Counted from the stretch's first letter, positions 1-6,594 are shown. The stretch is DNA of 8,377 bases from Pseudomonadota bacterium (GCA_021793095.1 JAJYTK010000035.1:1-8377), one strand, 5' to 3'. A program made the numbers and translations. The notes: generated by a model from the sequence alone, not told the origin.

Positions 1-68
1 CAGTAACTCGTGGCCGTCAAACCGCTAAGACCGAGTGGGGCATGCAGTTGCAAGACGGCTTCCTGTAA
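1..68 (+). CDS. C-terminal end of an unidentified protein (partial)
   Basis: An open frame enters from the left edge (full codons from base 3) and ends at TAA 66-68. The visible tail is 21 residues and ends in WGMQLQDGFL. This is too short to assign a family. It is taken as a real gene end because a strong rho-independent terminator follows about 110 bases downstream in the same direction. It converges with the TRAP operon, so it need not belong to the same pathway. The enzyme expected nearby from context would be Xsc or another sulfonate catabolic enzyme, but nothing in the tail demonstrates that. Confidence 0.55.
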   Translation, partial: VTRGRQTAKTEWGMQLQDGFL

Positions 69-179
69 ACTGCACTCAGTGCTTGCAGGGCAGCGCCTAT
101 AGATGTTGATTAGAGTAGTACTTAAAACAGGCGCTAGATGGTAGAGAAAGTATTTAATCCCTCTAGCACAGAGAAAAGA

Positions 180-210
180 AAAAGGTTCGGCAGATGCCGA
201 ACCTTTTTTT
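180..210 (+). terminator. Rho-independent terminator, probably bidirectional
   Basis: A perfect inverted repeat (AGGTTCGGCA at 183-192, TGCCGAACCT at 195-204) is followed directly by a run of seven T (204-210). It is preceded by an A-rich run (172-183) that would act as the U-tract for the minus strand. It lies downstream of the partial plus-strand gene and about 90 bases beyond the dctM stop, so it can end transcription from both convergent units. Confidence 0.9.
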
Positions 211-273
211 GTGCCCCTTTGTTATTTTTATTGGGGCGTGAGCTGTTAAACACAGTCAGCCGTTTTGAGCCGG

Positions 274-294
274 GCTCACCCGCAATGGGTGAGC
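274..294 (-). terminator. Hairpin just after dctM
   Basis: An 8-bp perfect stem (GCTCACCC at 274-281, GGGTGAGC at 287-294) with loop GCAAT lies 4 bases past the dctM stop codon. No good U-tract follows on the minus strand, so it may protect the mRNA 3' end or be a weak terminator backed up by the strong one at 180-210. Confidence 0.5.
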
Positions 295-298
295 TGCC

Positions 299-1606
299 TT
301 ACTTCAACATGCGTGGTAGCCAGAGTGCAATCTCGGGGAAGAGGAAAATTAATACCAAGCCGAGTAATTGCATCCCGATAAAGGGCCATACCGAGCCGTA
401 TACCTGCCCCATATGAACATCCTTGGGTAATATCCCTTTGATCCAAAACAGGACAAAGCCAAAGGGCGGTGATAAGTAGGCGACCTGGATGTTGACAATA
501 AACAGCACCCCGAACCAAATCTTGTCAATGCCTAGCTCAGTAATAATGGGCAAGAACAAGGGCGTGCACAGCATGATGATAGCCCAGTCGTCCATGACGG
601 TACCCAATACCAAGACAATGAGCATCATGGTAATCAGTACCCCCGTGGTCCCCCCTGGTACGTTGAGTAACAGGTCAGTGAGCAAATCTTGGGAGCCGAG
701 TGAGTTAAAAATGTTGAGGTAAATATTGGCCCCAATCAGGATCCAGAAACCCATACCACAGAGTTTGAGTGTGGAGAGCAGCGAGTCTCTGAGAATCTGC
801 CAAGTGAGCTGGCGATAGAGCAGGTTAATGATCAAGGCACCTGCCGCACCAAAGCTGGCTGACTCTGCTGGGGTTGCAATACCGCCCCAGATGGAGCCCA
901 AAACAATCACAATCAGCAGGACAAAGGGCCAGATGTCCAATACCGAACGGACTTTTTCACCGGTGCTAAAACGCTGATCCGCTGGCAGTGGTGGGCCAAT
1001 GTCAGGCTGGAAATGGCTACGCACCCCGATATAGAGCACATAAAAGGCAGCCAGCATCAGACCGGGGATCACCCCAGCGATAAATAGGTCACCGATGGAG
1101 GCGTTGGCCAATAGGCCGTAGAAAATAAAGGGTACGCTGGGTGGAATCAAGGCCCCTAAAGCCCCCCCAGCCCCAATGGCGCCAATAGCGATTTTGCGGC
1201 TGTAGCCGTAGCGCATCATTGAGGGGTAGGCAATTTGCCCCATGGTAATCGTTGCTGGTGGGGTAATACCGGTCACCGCAGCGAAAATGGTACAGACCAT
1301 CACGGTCCCCATCGCTAAGCCCCCAGCGATGTGCCCAATGAGCTTGTACACCGCATTGTAGGCCGCATCGGCGACGCCCGAGTAGCGTATCAGATTACCC
1401 ATCAATAAGAACAGCGGGATGGTAATCAGGATGGAGTTCCATGGGGTGTAATAAAAGGCACTGGGAATCGCTAACAACGAGCGAGGAGAAAATATGGCCG
1501 CAAATAGCACCGCCGTGCCCCCGAGCCCAAATGCAACGGGCAGGCCCAAAAATAGGACCAGGAACATGACGATGAAATACAAAAAGGTGATTAATTCTAG
1601 GCTCAT
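299..1606 (-). CDS. dctM: TRAP transporter large permease subunit (DctM family)
   Basis: This is the 435-residue large membrane subunit of a tripartite ATP-independent periplasmic (TRAP) transporter. In this family it forms the ion-coupled translocation channel in the inner membrane. The sequence is strongly hydrophobic, with roughly a dozen membrane segments. It has family-typical blocks: a glycine/threonine-rich TGITPPATITMG stretch near residues 110-125, then GALGALIPPSVPF near 150, and GTVMDDWAIIMLCTPLFLPI near 335-355. Its length matches typical DctM proteins (about 425-440). The start is ATG at 1606; the best ribosome site (AAGAAGG on the minus strand, complement of 1620-1626) is about 13 bases upstream, longer than ideal. 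It is the last gene of dctQ-dctP-dctM, separated from dctP by 126 bases holding a hairpin. The substrate cannot be read from this subunit. A fused DctQM is excluded because dctQ is separate. Confidence 0.95.
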   Translation of the reverse strand: MSLELITFLYFIVMFLVLFLGLPVAFGLGGTAVLFAAIFSPRSLLAIPSAFYYTPWNSILITIPLFLLMGNLIRYSGVADAAYNAVYKLIGHIAGGLAMGTVMVCTIFAAVTGITPPATITMGQIAYPSMMRYGYSRKIAIGAIGAGGALGALIPPSVPFIFYGLLANASIGDLFIAGVIPGLMLAAFYVLYIGVRSHFQPDIGPPLPADQRFSTGEKVRSVLDIWPFVLLIVIVLGSIWGGIATPAESASFGAAGALIINLLYRQLTWQILRDSLLSTLKLCGMGFWILIGANIYLNIFNSLGSQDLLTDLLLNVPGGTTGVLITMMLIVLVLGTVMDDWAIIMLCTPLFLPIITELGIDKIWFGVLFIVNIQVAYLSPPFGFVLFWIKGILPKDVHMGQVYGSVWPFIGMQLLGLVLIFLFPEIALWLPRMLK

Positions 1607-1657
1607 TGGGCTACTGTGTCCTTCTTATCATTGTCAAAACTCTATAGGCAATGAATG

Positions 1658-1678
1658 GCTAACAGCTAACAGCTAAAA
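1658..1678. repeat. 7-bp tandem repeat, three copies
   Basis: GCTAACA GCTAACA GCTAAAA are three consecutive 7-base units (the last with one change) in the gap between dctP and dctM. No function is evident. Such short repeats can arise by slippage. Confidence 0.6.
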
Positions 1679-1689
1679 GATACAAAAGT

Positions 1690-1720
1690 AGAGGAAAGCG
1701 ATGGTGTGTCGCCTTCCTCT
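1690..1720 (-). promoter_or_regulatory. Intercistronic hairpin between dctP and dctM
   Basis: The inverted repeat at 1690-1701 and 1709-1720 pairs 11 of 12 positions around a 7-base loop. It starts 12 bases after the dctP stop. On the minus strand it is followed by ACTTTTGTATCTTTT, a broken U-rich tract. This looks like an attenuating or partial terminator, or a 3' stabilising stem-loop. Either would let the binding protein be made in excess over the permease, a common arrangement in binding-protein transporter operons. That role is inferred; the structure is seen in the sequence. Confidence 0.65.
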
Positions 1721-1732
1721 GGCCTCAGTGAA

Positions 1733-2782
1733 TTACTGATTTTCTTCAAAATAGCGCTGCCAGAGTTCTACCCCTTTGGCGTTGCGCTCGGAGAGCTCGG
1801 CGACCTTGGGCCAGACCTCTTCTATAGATTTTTCACGCATGCGCTGGACTTCTTCTTCGGACATCTCGATGACCTCACCGCCTTCGTCAATGAGGGCTTG
1901 TAAGGCATCATCCGCTGCCTCGGCGTGCATGGCACTGGTTTTGAAATAGGTTTCCTCAAAAATGCCTTCTATTTTTTCTTGTTGCCAAGGCGTGAGCTCG
2001 TTCCAAGCATCTAAGTTGACGAAAATTTCTTGGTGCTGAGCAGGGTTCCAACCGGGCAAGCTGGCGTATTTAATGACCTCTTGGAAGTTCATGTCTTTAA
2101 TACCGCCGGTATCCCAGTAGGTCCCTTCGATGGCGCCCAAGCGAATGGAGGTATAGATGTCTCCAGCGTCCATGGATACAGGAGAGCCGCCCATGGCCTG
2201 GTGGAACAACGCCTGTGGACCACCTGCACGCATTTTCTTGCCCTGCAGGTCTTCAAGCTTTTCAATGGGGAAGTTGGAGAACATGGCGTTCGGGCCTTGG
2301 TTGGTCCAGCCTACCCAGTGTAGGTTGCGCTCGTTGGCGGCCTCTTGGACCAGCTCGCCGATGCGGTAATCAGGGTTGCCCCACATCGCATCCCAGGCCT
2401 CTTCTGAGCTGGTTGCCCCCATGGCCAAGCCATAGGCCAGCATACCCTCGGGCATTTCACCACCGTAAACGGTGGCCCAGCCTGCGTAACCATCGGTCAT
2501 CCCTGCGGAGGCTGCACCAAAGGCTTCTGAGCCACTGGTGAGCGATCCTACAGGCTCAACGCGGATTTTCACTGTGCCTTCGGTCGCCTCTTCAACGGCC
2601 TCGACCCACGGCAGCAAGCCACGGTGCCAGCCAGCATCAGAGCTGTCAAAAGCAGGCTGGAAAGTCCAAGTCGTCACGGTATCAGGTGGACCGTCATTAT
2701 CAGCGGCAAAGGTAACAGGGCTAAAAGCCAGTGCAACTGCAGCTGCGGCAATCGCCGGTGCAAAGAGAGTTTTTGGTCTCAT
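1733..2782 (-). CDS. dctP: TRAP transporter substrate-binding protein (DctP family)
   Basis: This is the periplasmic solute-binding protein that captures the substrate and delivers it to DctQM. From the chosen start it is 349 residues. Residues 1-27 are a Sec signal peptide (basic RPK, Ala/Val-rich core, likely cleavage near TFA-A-D, residues 25-28). The mature part has the DctP layout, including the block GKKMRAGG around residues 181-188. Arg185 aligns with the conserved arginine that in characterised DctP proteins makes a salt bridge to the carboxylate, or in sulfonate binders presumably the sulfonate, of the ligand. A WDTGG block lies at 223-227 and a charged helical C-terminus follows. 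The open frame extends 16 codons further upstream to 2830, but ATG 2782 has an excellent GGAGGA site and places the signal peptide at the N-terminus. Context with Pta and a TauE-like exporter favours an organosulfonate, but the ligand is not determined by sequence alone. Confidence 0.95.
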   Translation of the reverse strand: MRPKTLFAPAIAAAAVALAFSPVTFAADNDGPPDTVTTWTFQPAFDSSDAGWHRGLLPWVEAVEEATEGTVKIRVEPVGSLTSGSEAFGAASAGMTDGYAGWATVYGGEMPEGMLAYGLAMGATSSEEAWDAMWGNPDYRIGELVQEAANERNLHWVGWTNQGPNAMFSNFPIEKLEDLQGKKMRAGGPQALFHQAMGGSPVSMDAGDIYTSIRLGAIEGTYWDTGGIKDMNFQEVIKYASLPGWNPAQHQEIFVNLDAWNELTPWQQEKIEGIFEETYFKTSAMHAEAADDALQALIDEGGEVIEMSEEEVQRMREKSIEEVWPKVAELSERNAKGVELWQRYFEENQ

Positions 2783-2787
2783 GGTAT

Positions 2788-2793
2788 TCCTCC
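2788..2793 (-). promoter_or_regulatory. dctP ribosome binding site that decides its start
   Basis: On the minus strand GGAGGA is followed by five bases (ATACC) and then ATG at 2782. The upstream in-frame ATG at 2830 has no purine-rich site and would bury the signal peptide behind 16 polar residues. Confidence 0.85.
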
Positions 2794-2837
2794 GAATGGT
2801 AGGTTGTATAAAGGTTTGAGTGCTGTCCATTTTGTTG

Positions 2838-3353
2838 TTAGCCAGTCGTTGATTGCTTGCAAAAAATGGTTTTTAAATCGCAGAGAAACTTGCGAATTGC
2901 GAGCAATAAGACGACGCAAGCACTCAAAGGAATGATGGTTTTGATGGGGTAAATAGGAATGCGTACTGCGGTAGGGGTCATCTGATTGAGCTTGATAGAG
3001 ATCAGCGCGCTTTGATAGCCCTTCCAGATCAGTACTCCCAAAAACATAAAGGTGAATACTGCGGTGATGACGTCGGCAATGGCCTTGGTGCGGGTGGAAA
3101 AGTTAGCGTAAAAAAGGTCGAGGCGAATGAACTCGTCGTTTTTATACGCAAAAGCACCCGCCATGCACGCCAGTAGCACCAAGGCGGCTTGTAAAGAGGT
3201 GCCTATCCATAGTGAAGGTGAGTTGAGCACATAACGAAAGTAAACGTCAGTCAGTGCAAATATCATGCAGTACAGGATGATCAGGACACCAATAAACCCC
3301 ATCAGGTTGGTAATCCAGTCCAGTAATCTGCTGCTCAATGCTGATATTTTCAT
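2838..3353 (-). CDS. dctQ: TRAP transporter small permease subunit (DctQ family)
   Basis: This 171-residue small membrane subunit pairs with DctM in the TRAP permease. Four hydrophobic segments are visible, near residues 14-38, 48-70, 92-112 and 138-158, as expected for DctQ. The conserved C-terminal block VRIPIYPIKTIIPLSA (about 129-144) is typical of the family. The ATG at 3353 has GGGGA five bases upstream. It is the first gene of the operon; dctP begins 55 bases after its stop. The promoter must lie in the divergent region upstream of 3353. The gene order Q-P-M differs from the commonly seen P-Q-M order but is well known among TRAP operons. Confidence 0.93.
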   Translation of the reverse strand: MKISALSSRLLDWITNLMGFIGVLIILYCMIFALTDVYFRYVLNSPSLWIGTSLQAALVLLACMAGAFAYKNDEFIRLDLFYANFSTRTKAIADVITAVFTFMFLGVLIWKGYQSALISIKLNQMTPTAVRIPIYPIKTIIPLSACVVLLLAIRKFLCDLKTIFCKQSTTG

Positions 3354-3381
3354 AGGTGTCCCCAGCTTTTGGCGAATAGCC

Positions 3382-3430
3382 TCTTATAAGAAATTAGGTG
3401 TCGTTAAAATGGGTAATATGCTTATAAGAG
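3382..3430. repeat. Inverted pair of CTTATAAG palindromes (candidate operators)
   Basis: CTCTTATAAG (3381-3390) and its exact reverse complement CTTATAAGAG (3421-3430) face each other. Each contains the 8-bp palindrome CTTATAAG (10 bp, TCTTATAAGA, in the first copy), with centres 38 bases apart. They lie 29-77 bases upstream of the dctQ start, where an operator for the TRAP operon would be expected. The palindromes are directly visible; the operator role is inferred. Confidence 0.5.
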
Positions 3431-3453
3431 ATGCGGATAAGTTTAAGTTTTGA

Positions 3454-3463
3454 TTGAATTCAA
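3454..3463. repeat. TTGAATTCAA palindrome
   Basis: A 10-bp perfect palindrome lies 30 bases upstream (relative to dctQ) of the CTTATAAG pair. On the minus strand its TTGAAT could double as a -35-like element, but the matching -10 (TTATCC at 17-base spacing) is poor, so no promoter is called. Confidence 0.35.
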
Positions 3464-3739
3464 GTATAAATATAGAAAACGATACGAATAGTTCCTACTA
3501 GTGAAATCCCTATCGTCGGCTTAAATCGCTCTCAATTTCCAGCCTTTTTGCGGCTTTTGCGCATTTTCTATGAGTTTTATAACCACCGAAAAGAGGATTA
3601 ATTATTTTAGGAGCTATCATTTATCTGGTATTTTTGGTAATAATGATATTTTTTGTTCCAGAAATCAGTCCTCAATCAGTCTTTGAGGTATGAGAGGGCA
3701 GCATAAGCCGCTGCGCCTGTGGATTTTTGCAATTGGGTG

Positions 3740-4687
3740 ATGGCAGTGAAAAAAATTCCTTTGACCGTTGTGGGTGGCTTTCTGGGCGCTGGCAAAACGA
3801 CGCTATTAAATAATTTGCTGCAGACCACTAGTGGACGCCGTATTGCTGTGTTGGTTAATGATTTCGGCCCCATCAACATAGACACTCAATTAATTGCCCA
3901 GCACGAGGGTGAAACCATCAGCCTGACCAATGGGTGTATTTGCTGCTCTATTGGCTCTGGGTTAGATGCCGCCCTCATTGATGTGCTTAGCCGCGATCCT
4001 CAACCTGATTGGGTGGTCATTGAATCCAGTGGCGTATCCGACCCGGCGCCCATCGCCAGTGTGGGCTTGACTGAGCCCAGTCTCAAGCTGGCTGGCGTCG
4101 TGACCGTGATTGATGCCGAGCAGATCCAGACACAGGCGGCAGATCCTCTATTGCATGACACCATTGAGGCGCAAATTCAAGGCGCTGACTTACTGATTCT
4201 GAACAAAACAGACTTATTGGCGGCAGAGACATTAGCGCAGTGTCGCGCATTTATTGAGCAGCGCTATGGCGCACTCCCCATCTATGAAACAAGCCATGGG
4301 CAGGTGGATGAAACACTGCTTTTCGAGGTGGACGAGACGCCTGTATTGGCTCGCGACGGAGCAATGCAGCACGCTCCTGCCAGTGATCACCCATTTGAGA
4401 CAGCCTTGTGGACAGGGCAGGGCACACTCTCGGCGGATGGGTTGATGGCTTATTTTCGGCGCCTGCCGCGGGGTGTTTTCCGTGCCAAAGGTTTTGTACG
4501 CACGGATTATCACGGATGGGTTTCCATACAATTTGCAGGCCGTCGCCTGCAGTTTCTCCCGGTGGGTCAGAGTGATGACAGCGCTCTGACTCAGAATCAA
4601 ATCGTATTTATACAGGCACCCGATGCCGTGGATTTAACGACCTTAGCCGCTGATTTAGATCAGCTTACGGTCGCATCCAACGAGTAA
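3740..4687 (+). CDS. COG0523/CobW-family GTPase, putative metallochaperone
   Basis: This 315-residue G3E-class P-loop GTPase belongs to the CobW/YjiA/ZNG1 family, whose members deliver or insert metals (Zn, Co, Fe and others) into proteins using GTP. Motifs counted from ATG 3740: Walker A GFLGAGKT (13-20), the family signature metal site GCICC (Cys66, Cys68, Cys69), a Walker B/switch-like ESSGVSDP (95-102), and the guanine specificity motif NKTD (155-158). A CobW C-terminal domain follows (about 215-300, with RAKGFV). There is no His-rich linker, unlike many zinc-responsive members. An in-frame GTG at 3719 would add seven residues, but family N-termini start just before the P-loop strand, so ATG 3740 is preferred; neither start has a strong ribosome site. 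It is followed 15 bases later by the YeiH-like gene, so the two are probably cotranscribed. The client protein is unknown. Confidence 0.92.
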   Translation: MAVKKIPLTVVGGFLGAGKTTLLNNLLQTTSGRRIAVLVNDFGPINIDTQLIAQHEGETISLTNGCICCSIGSGLDAALIDVLSRDPQPDWVVIESSGVSDPAPIASVGLTEPSLKLAGVVTVIDAEQIQTQAADPLLHDTIEAQIQGADLLILNKTDLLAAETLAQCRAFIEQRYGALPIYETSHGQVDETLLFEVDETPVLARDGAMQHAPASDHPFETALWTGQGTLSADGLMAYFRRLPRGVFRAKGFVRTDYHGWVSIQFAGRRLQFLPVGQSDDSALTQNQIVFIQAPDAVDLTTLAADLDQLTVASNE

Positions 4688-4702
4688 ATTCAGGATAGAA
4701 CG

Positions 4703-5776
4703 ATGACTTCCACCACCTTACAAGTGGGCTCGCACAGCCCTAATGATTTAACTGCAAACAAAGCTGATGAGGCTCAGTCGAGCGTCCCCCGAGGGCCATC
4801 CCGTTGGTATGGTATTGCACTGGCTGCCCTGGTGGCGGTGGTGGCGACTGTATTGGGCAATTGGTTACCCACGGTAGGTGGGCCGGTGTTTGCTATTTTG
4901 TTGGGTTTGGGTATTCGCAATACCATTGGCGTGATGCCTATCTGCCAGCCAGGGTTAACCTTTGCGTCCAAAGCTGTTTTACAGTGGTCTATTATTTTGC
5001 TGGGCTTTGGCCTGAGTTTTAATCAAGTCGTGCGTGCTGGATTGGATTCGCTGTGGGTGACCATCATTACCATCGCCGCTGCTTTTGTGACGGCGTATGT
5101 ATTGGGTCGCCTGCTCAAGGTCGGGGACAAGCTGCGCAATTTAATCGGTGCCGGTACCGCCATTTGCGGGGGATCGGCCATTGCGGCTGTGGCACCCATC
5201 ATCGAACCCGAGGAGCATGAGACGGCCTTGGCCATTTCTACTATCTTTTTATTTAATGTGGCCGCTGTGTTGGTATTTCCCTTTTTTGGTCATGTGCTCA
5301 ATATGACAGACCTGGGCTTTGGCCTGTGGGCAGGGACGGCTATTAATGATACTTCTTCGGTGGTTGCGGCAGCTTATAGTTTTAGCAATGAGGCGGGTGA
5401 CTACGCCACGATTGTTAAATTGACGCGAGCCACCTTTATCATTCCCATTTGTTTGGTCTATGTCTATTTAGAGGTACGCCGTAATCGCCAGGCAGGCGGA
5501 CGTTTAAGCATTCGTCGCCTCATCCCCTGGTTTATTATTTGGTTTGTTTGTGCCTCGTTGGTGCGTTCCACGGGGGTATTGCCAGCAGAACTGCTCAGCA
5601 TCCTGTCTCATTCGGCCAAGTTTCTGATGGTGTTAGCGCTGGCCGCGATTGGGTTATCCAGTAATATGCGTACCATGGCCAAAGCAGGCTGGCAGCCATT
5701 AGTATTGGGGCTGGGAACATGGTTTGCAGTGGCAACGACCAGTTTGGGGGTGCAAACCTTTAGTGGTGCTTGGTAA
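4703..5776 (+). CDS. YeiH/UPF0324-family membrane protein, putative sulfate exporter
   Basis: This 357-residue inner-membrane protein is of the YeiH (UPF0324, PF03601) family. The family is generally annotated as putative sulfate or sulfite exporters, with little direct biochemistry. A polar N-terminal tail of about 30 residues is followed by around ten hydrophobic segments. The family block GAGTAICGGSAIAAVAPII sits near residues 149-167, and a second conserved block, AGTAINDTSSVVAAAY followed by KLTR, near 211-240. Asn replaces the His seen in E. coli YeiH-type members at this site, which suggests a distinct subfamily. The start ATG 4703 has AGGA eight bases upstream, within the 15-base gap after the GTPase gene, indicating an operon. 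The gene ends at TAA 5774-5776 and converges on the TauE/SafE gene. Context suggests removal of sulfite or sulfate released from an organosulfur substrate; this is inference. Confidence 0.9.
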   Translation: MTSTTLQVGSHSPNDLTANKADEAQSSVPRGPSRWYGIALAALVAVVATVLGNWLPTVGGPVFAILLGLGIRNTIGVMPICQPGLTFASKAVLQWSIILLGFGLSFNQVVRAGLDSLWVTIITIAAAFVTAYVLGRLLKVGDKLRNLIGAGTAICGGSAIAAVAPIIEPEEHETALAISTIFLFNVAAVLVFPFFGHVLNMTDLGFGLWAGTAINDTSSVVAAAYSFSNEAGDYATIVKLTRATFIIPICLVYVYLEVRRNRQAGGRLSIRRLIPWFIIWFVCASLVRSTGVLPAELLSILSHSAKFLMVLALAAIGLSSNMRTMAKAGWQPLVLGLGTWFAVATTSLGVQTFSGAW

Positions 5777-5785
5777 TCAATCACA

Positions 5786-5810
5786 ACGGGCATGCAGTGC
5801 GCATGCCCGT
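5786..5810. terminator. Convergent intergenic hairpin
   Basis: A perfect 10-bp stem (ACGGGCATGC, loop AGTGC, GCATGCCCGT) lies 9 bases after the YeiH-family stop and 22 bases beyond the TauE/SafE-family stop. Neither side has a U-tract, so it is a probable but non-classical bidirectional terminator or mRNA-end stabiliser. Confidence 0.6.
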
Positions 5811-5832
5811 GCTCTGGGTGTGACGACACAAC

Positions 5833-6594
5833 CTAATCAAAATAATTCGTCACGCTGCCATACATGAGCGCCAAACCGATCAACACCAAAGAAATAAAGG
5901 TGATTTGACGCATGGTCACCGGGCGCACTGGCGGCGGAAAGCGCTGTGCAAAAATAGTCGCCGCTGCGACACATGGCAGGGCCAATAAAGAAATCAGCAA
6001 TGAGTTTTTAGGCAGCCCTGTGGCGACTACCTCATAGGCCGTCCGCGAGAATGCCGTACAAGCAAAAATTAATAACAGCATATTGCGGGTTTCAACCAAG
6101 GTAAATGGCTGTCGGTACATATGAAAGATAATCGGCGGGCCGGGCATCCCAAAGAGCCCACCGCATAAGCCCGAAATAAAACCAATGCTAAAGAAAGCCC
6201 GCAGGCGGGATCGCTTTGTGCGTTGCCGTGGGCGTAGGGCAAAGATGACCCCGCTATAGACAATGACCAAGCCCAAGAGAAATTCTAGGATGTATTTCGC
6301 TTGCACATTGAGGTAATTGAGTAATAAGACCCCTAAAATACTCGAGGGGACCACACCTAAGAGGGTGGTATTGGTGCATTCCCAATTAATGTGATGAATA
6401 TGATTGCGCAGTGCTAATCCGCTGTTGGCCAGGCTGATAATGCTGACGACTGTAGCGATAAAGGGCACGCTGGTGAGTTCTAGACCACTGCTCACGCCAA
6501 TCACTATCATGGCGAGCCCAAAACCTGTCACTGTCTGAAAGTAGGTCCCCAGGGCAATGATGAATAATAAAAAAACCGTATCAAAGACACTCAT
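5833..6594 (-). CDS. TauE/SafE-family sulfite/anion exporter
   Basis: This 253-residue integral membrane protein belongs to the TauE/SafE (formerly DUF81, PF01925) family. TauE of Cupriavidus necator is a sulfite exporter in C2-sulfonate degradation; other members handle sulfoacetate or other anions. About eight hydrophobic segments are present in two halves. Typical family motifs are visible: the QTVTGFGLA block near residues 19-27 and SGLCGGLFGMPGPP near 140-153. The ATG at 6594 overlaps the pta stop in an ATGA arrangement (6591-6594). Its ribosome site AGGAAA lies within the end of pta, so translation is coupled. The stop is TAG. The tight coupling to pta is the best local evidence for a sulfite-export role, since the Xsc reaction releases sulfite and acetyl phosphate together. 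An unrelated anion substrate cannot be excluded. Confidence 0.92.
   Translation of the reverse strand: MSVFDTVFLLFIIALGTYFQTVTGFGLAMIVIGVSSGLELTSVPFIATVVSIISLANSGLALRNHIHHINWECTNTTLLGVVPSSILGVLLLNYLNVQAKYILEFLLGLVIVYSGVIFALRPRQRTKRSRLRAFFSIGFISGLCGGLFGMPGPPIIFHMYRQPFTLVETRNMLLLIFACTAFSRTAYEVVATGLPKNSLLISLLALPCVAAATIFAQRFPPPVRPVTMRQITFISLVLIGLALMYGSVTNYFD

Larger units (their letters stand above)
3354..3739. promoter_or_regulatory. AT-rich divergent intergenic region between dctQ and the GTPase gene
   Basis: This is about 385 bases with no convincing protein gene. It holds several candidate regulatory elements: the CTTATAAG pair (3382-3430), TTGAATTCAA (3454-3463), an inverted pair ACGATA/TATCGT (3479-3484, 3511-3516), a 9-base near-tandem TTTTGCGGC TTTTGCGCA (3546-3563), GTTTTATAAC (3574-3583), an inverted pair TATCATT/AATGATA (3615-3621, 3642-3648), and ATCAGTC repeated with an 11-base period (3664-3670, 3675-3681). 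A candidate extended -10 (TGGTAATAA, 3635-3643) could serve the plus-strand genes. I find no strong sigma-70 or sigma-54 promoter for dctQPM and no clear Zur box. Two small hairpins (3670-3688 and 3698-3714) fall just upstream of the GTPase start. Confidence 0.6.

Noticed and set aside
92..135. Inverted repeat AGCGCCT/AGGCGCT
   Set aside because: Only 7 bp with a 30-base loop; the real terminator is further downstream.
138..416. 92-codon plus-strand frame
   Set aside because: It runs through the terminator and into the antisense of dctM, has no ribosome site and no recognisable domain.
2030..2541. Overlapping plus-strand frames opposite dctP
   Set aside because: Antisense to a confidently identified dctP; low-complexity Pro/Arg/Trp-rich translations typical of shadow frames.
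2783..2830. Upstream in-frame ATG giving a 365-residue DctP
   Set aside because: No ribosome site, and it would place 16 polar residues before a clear signal peptide; ATG 2782 has a near-perfect site.
3574..3583. Possible Zur-like box GTTTTATAAC upstream of the COG0523 gene
   Set aside because: Resembles only part of the known Zur consensus and has no matching second half; too weak to call.
3354..3720. Sigma-54 promoter for the TRAP operon
   Set aside because: I found no GG-N10-GC element with the expected flanks on either strand by eye.
4232..4600. 122-codon minus-strand frame opposite the GTPase gene
   Set aside because: Lies wholly within a motif-complete COG0523 gene; no domain or ribosome site.
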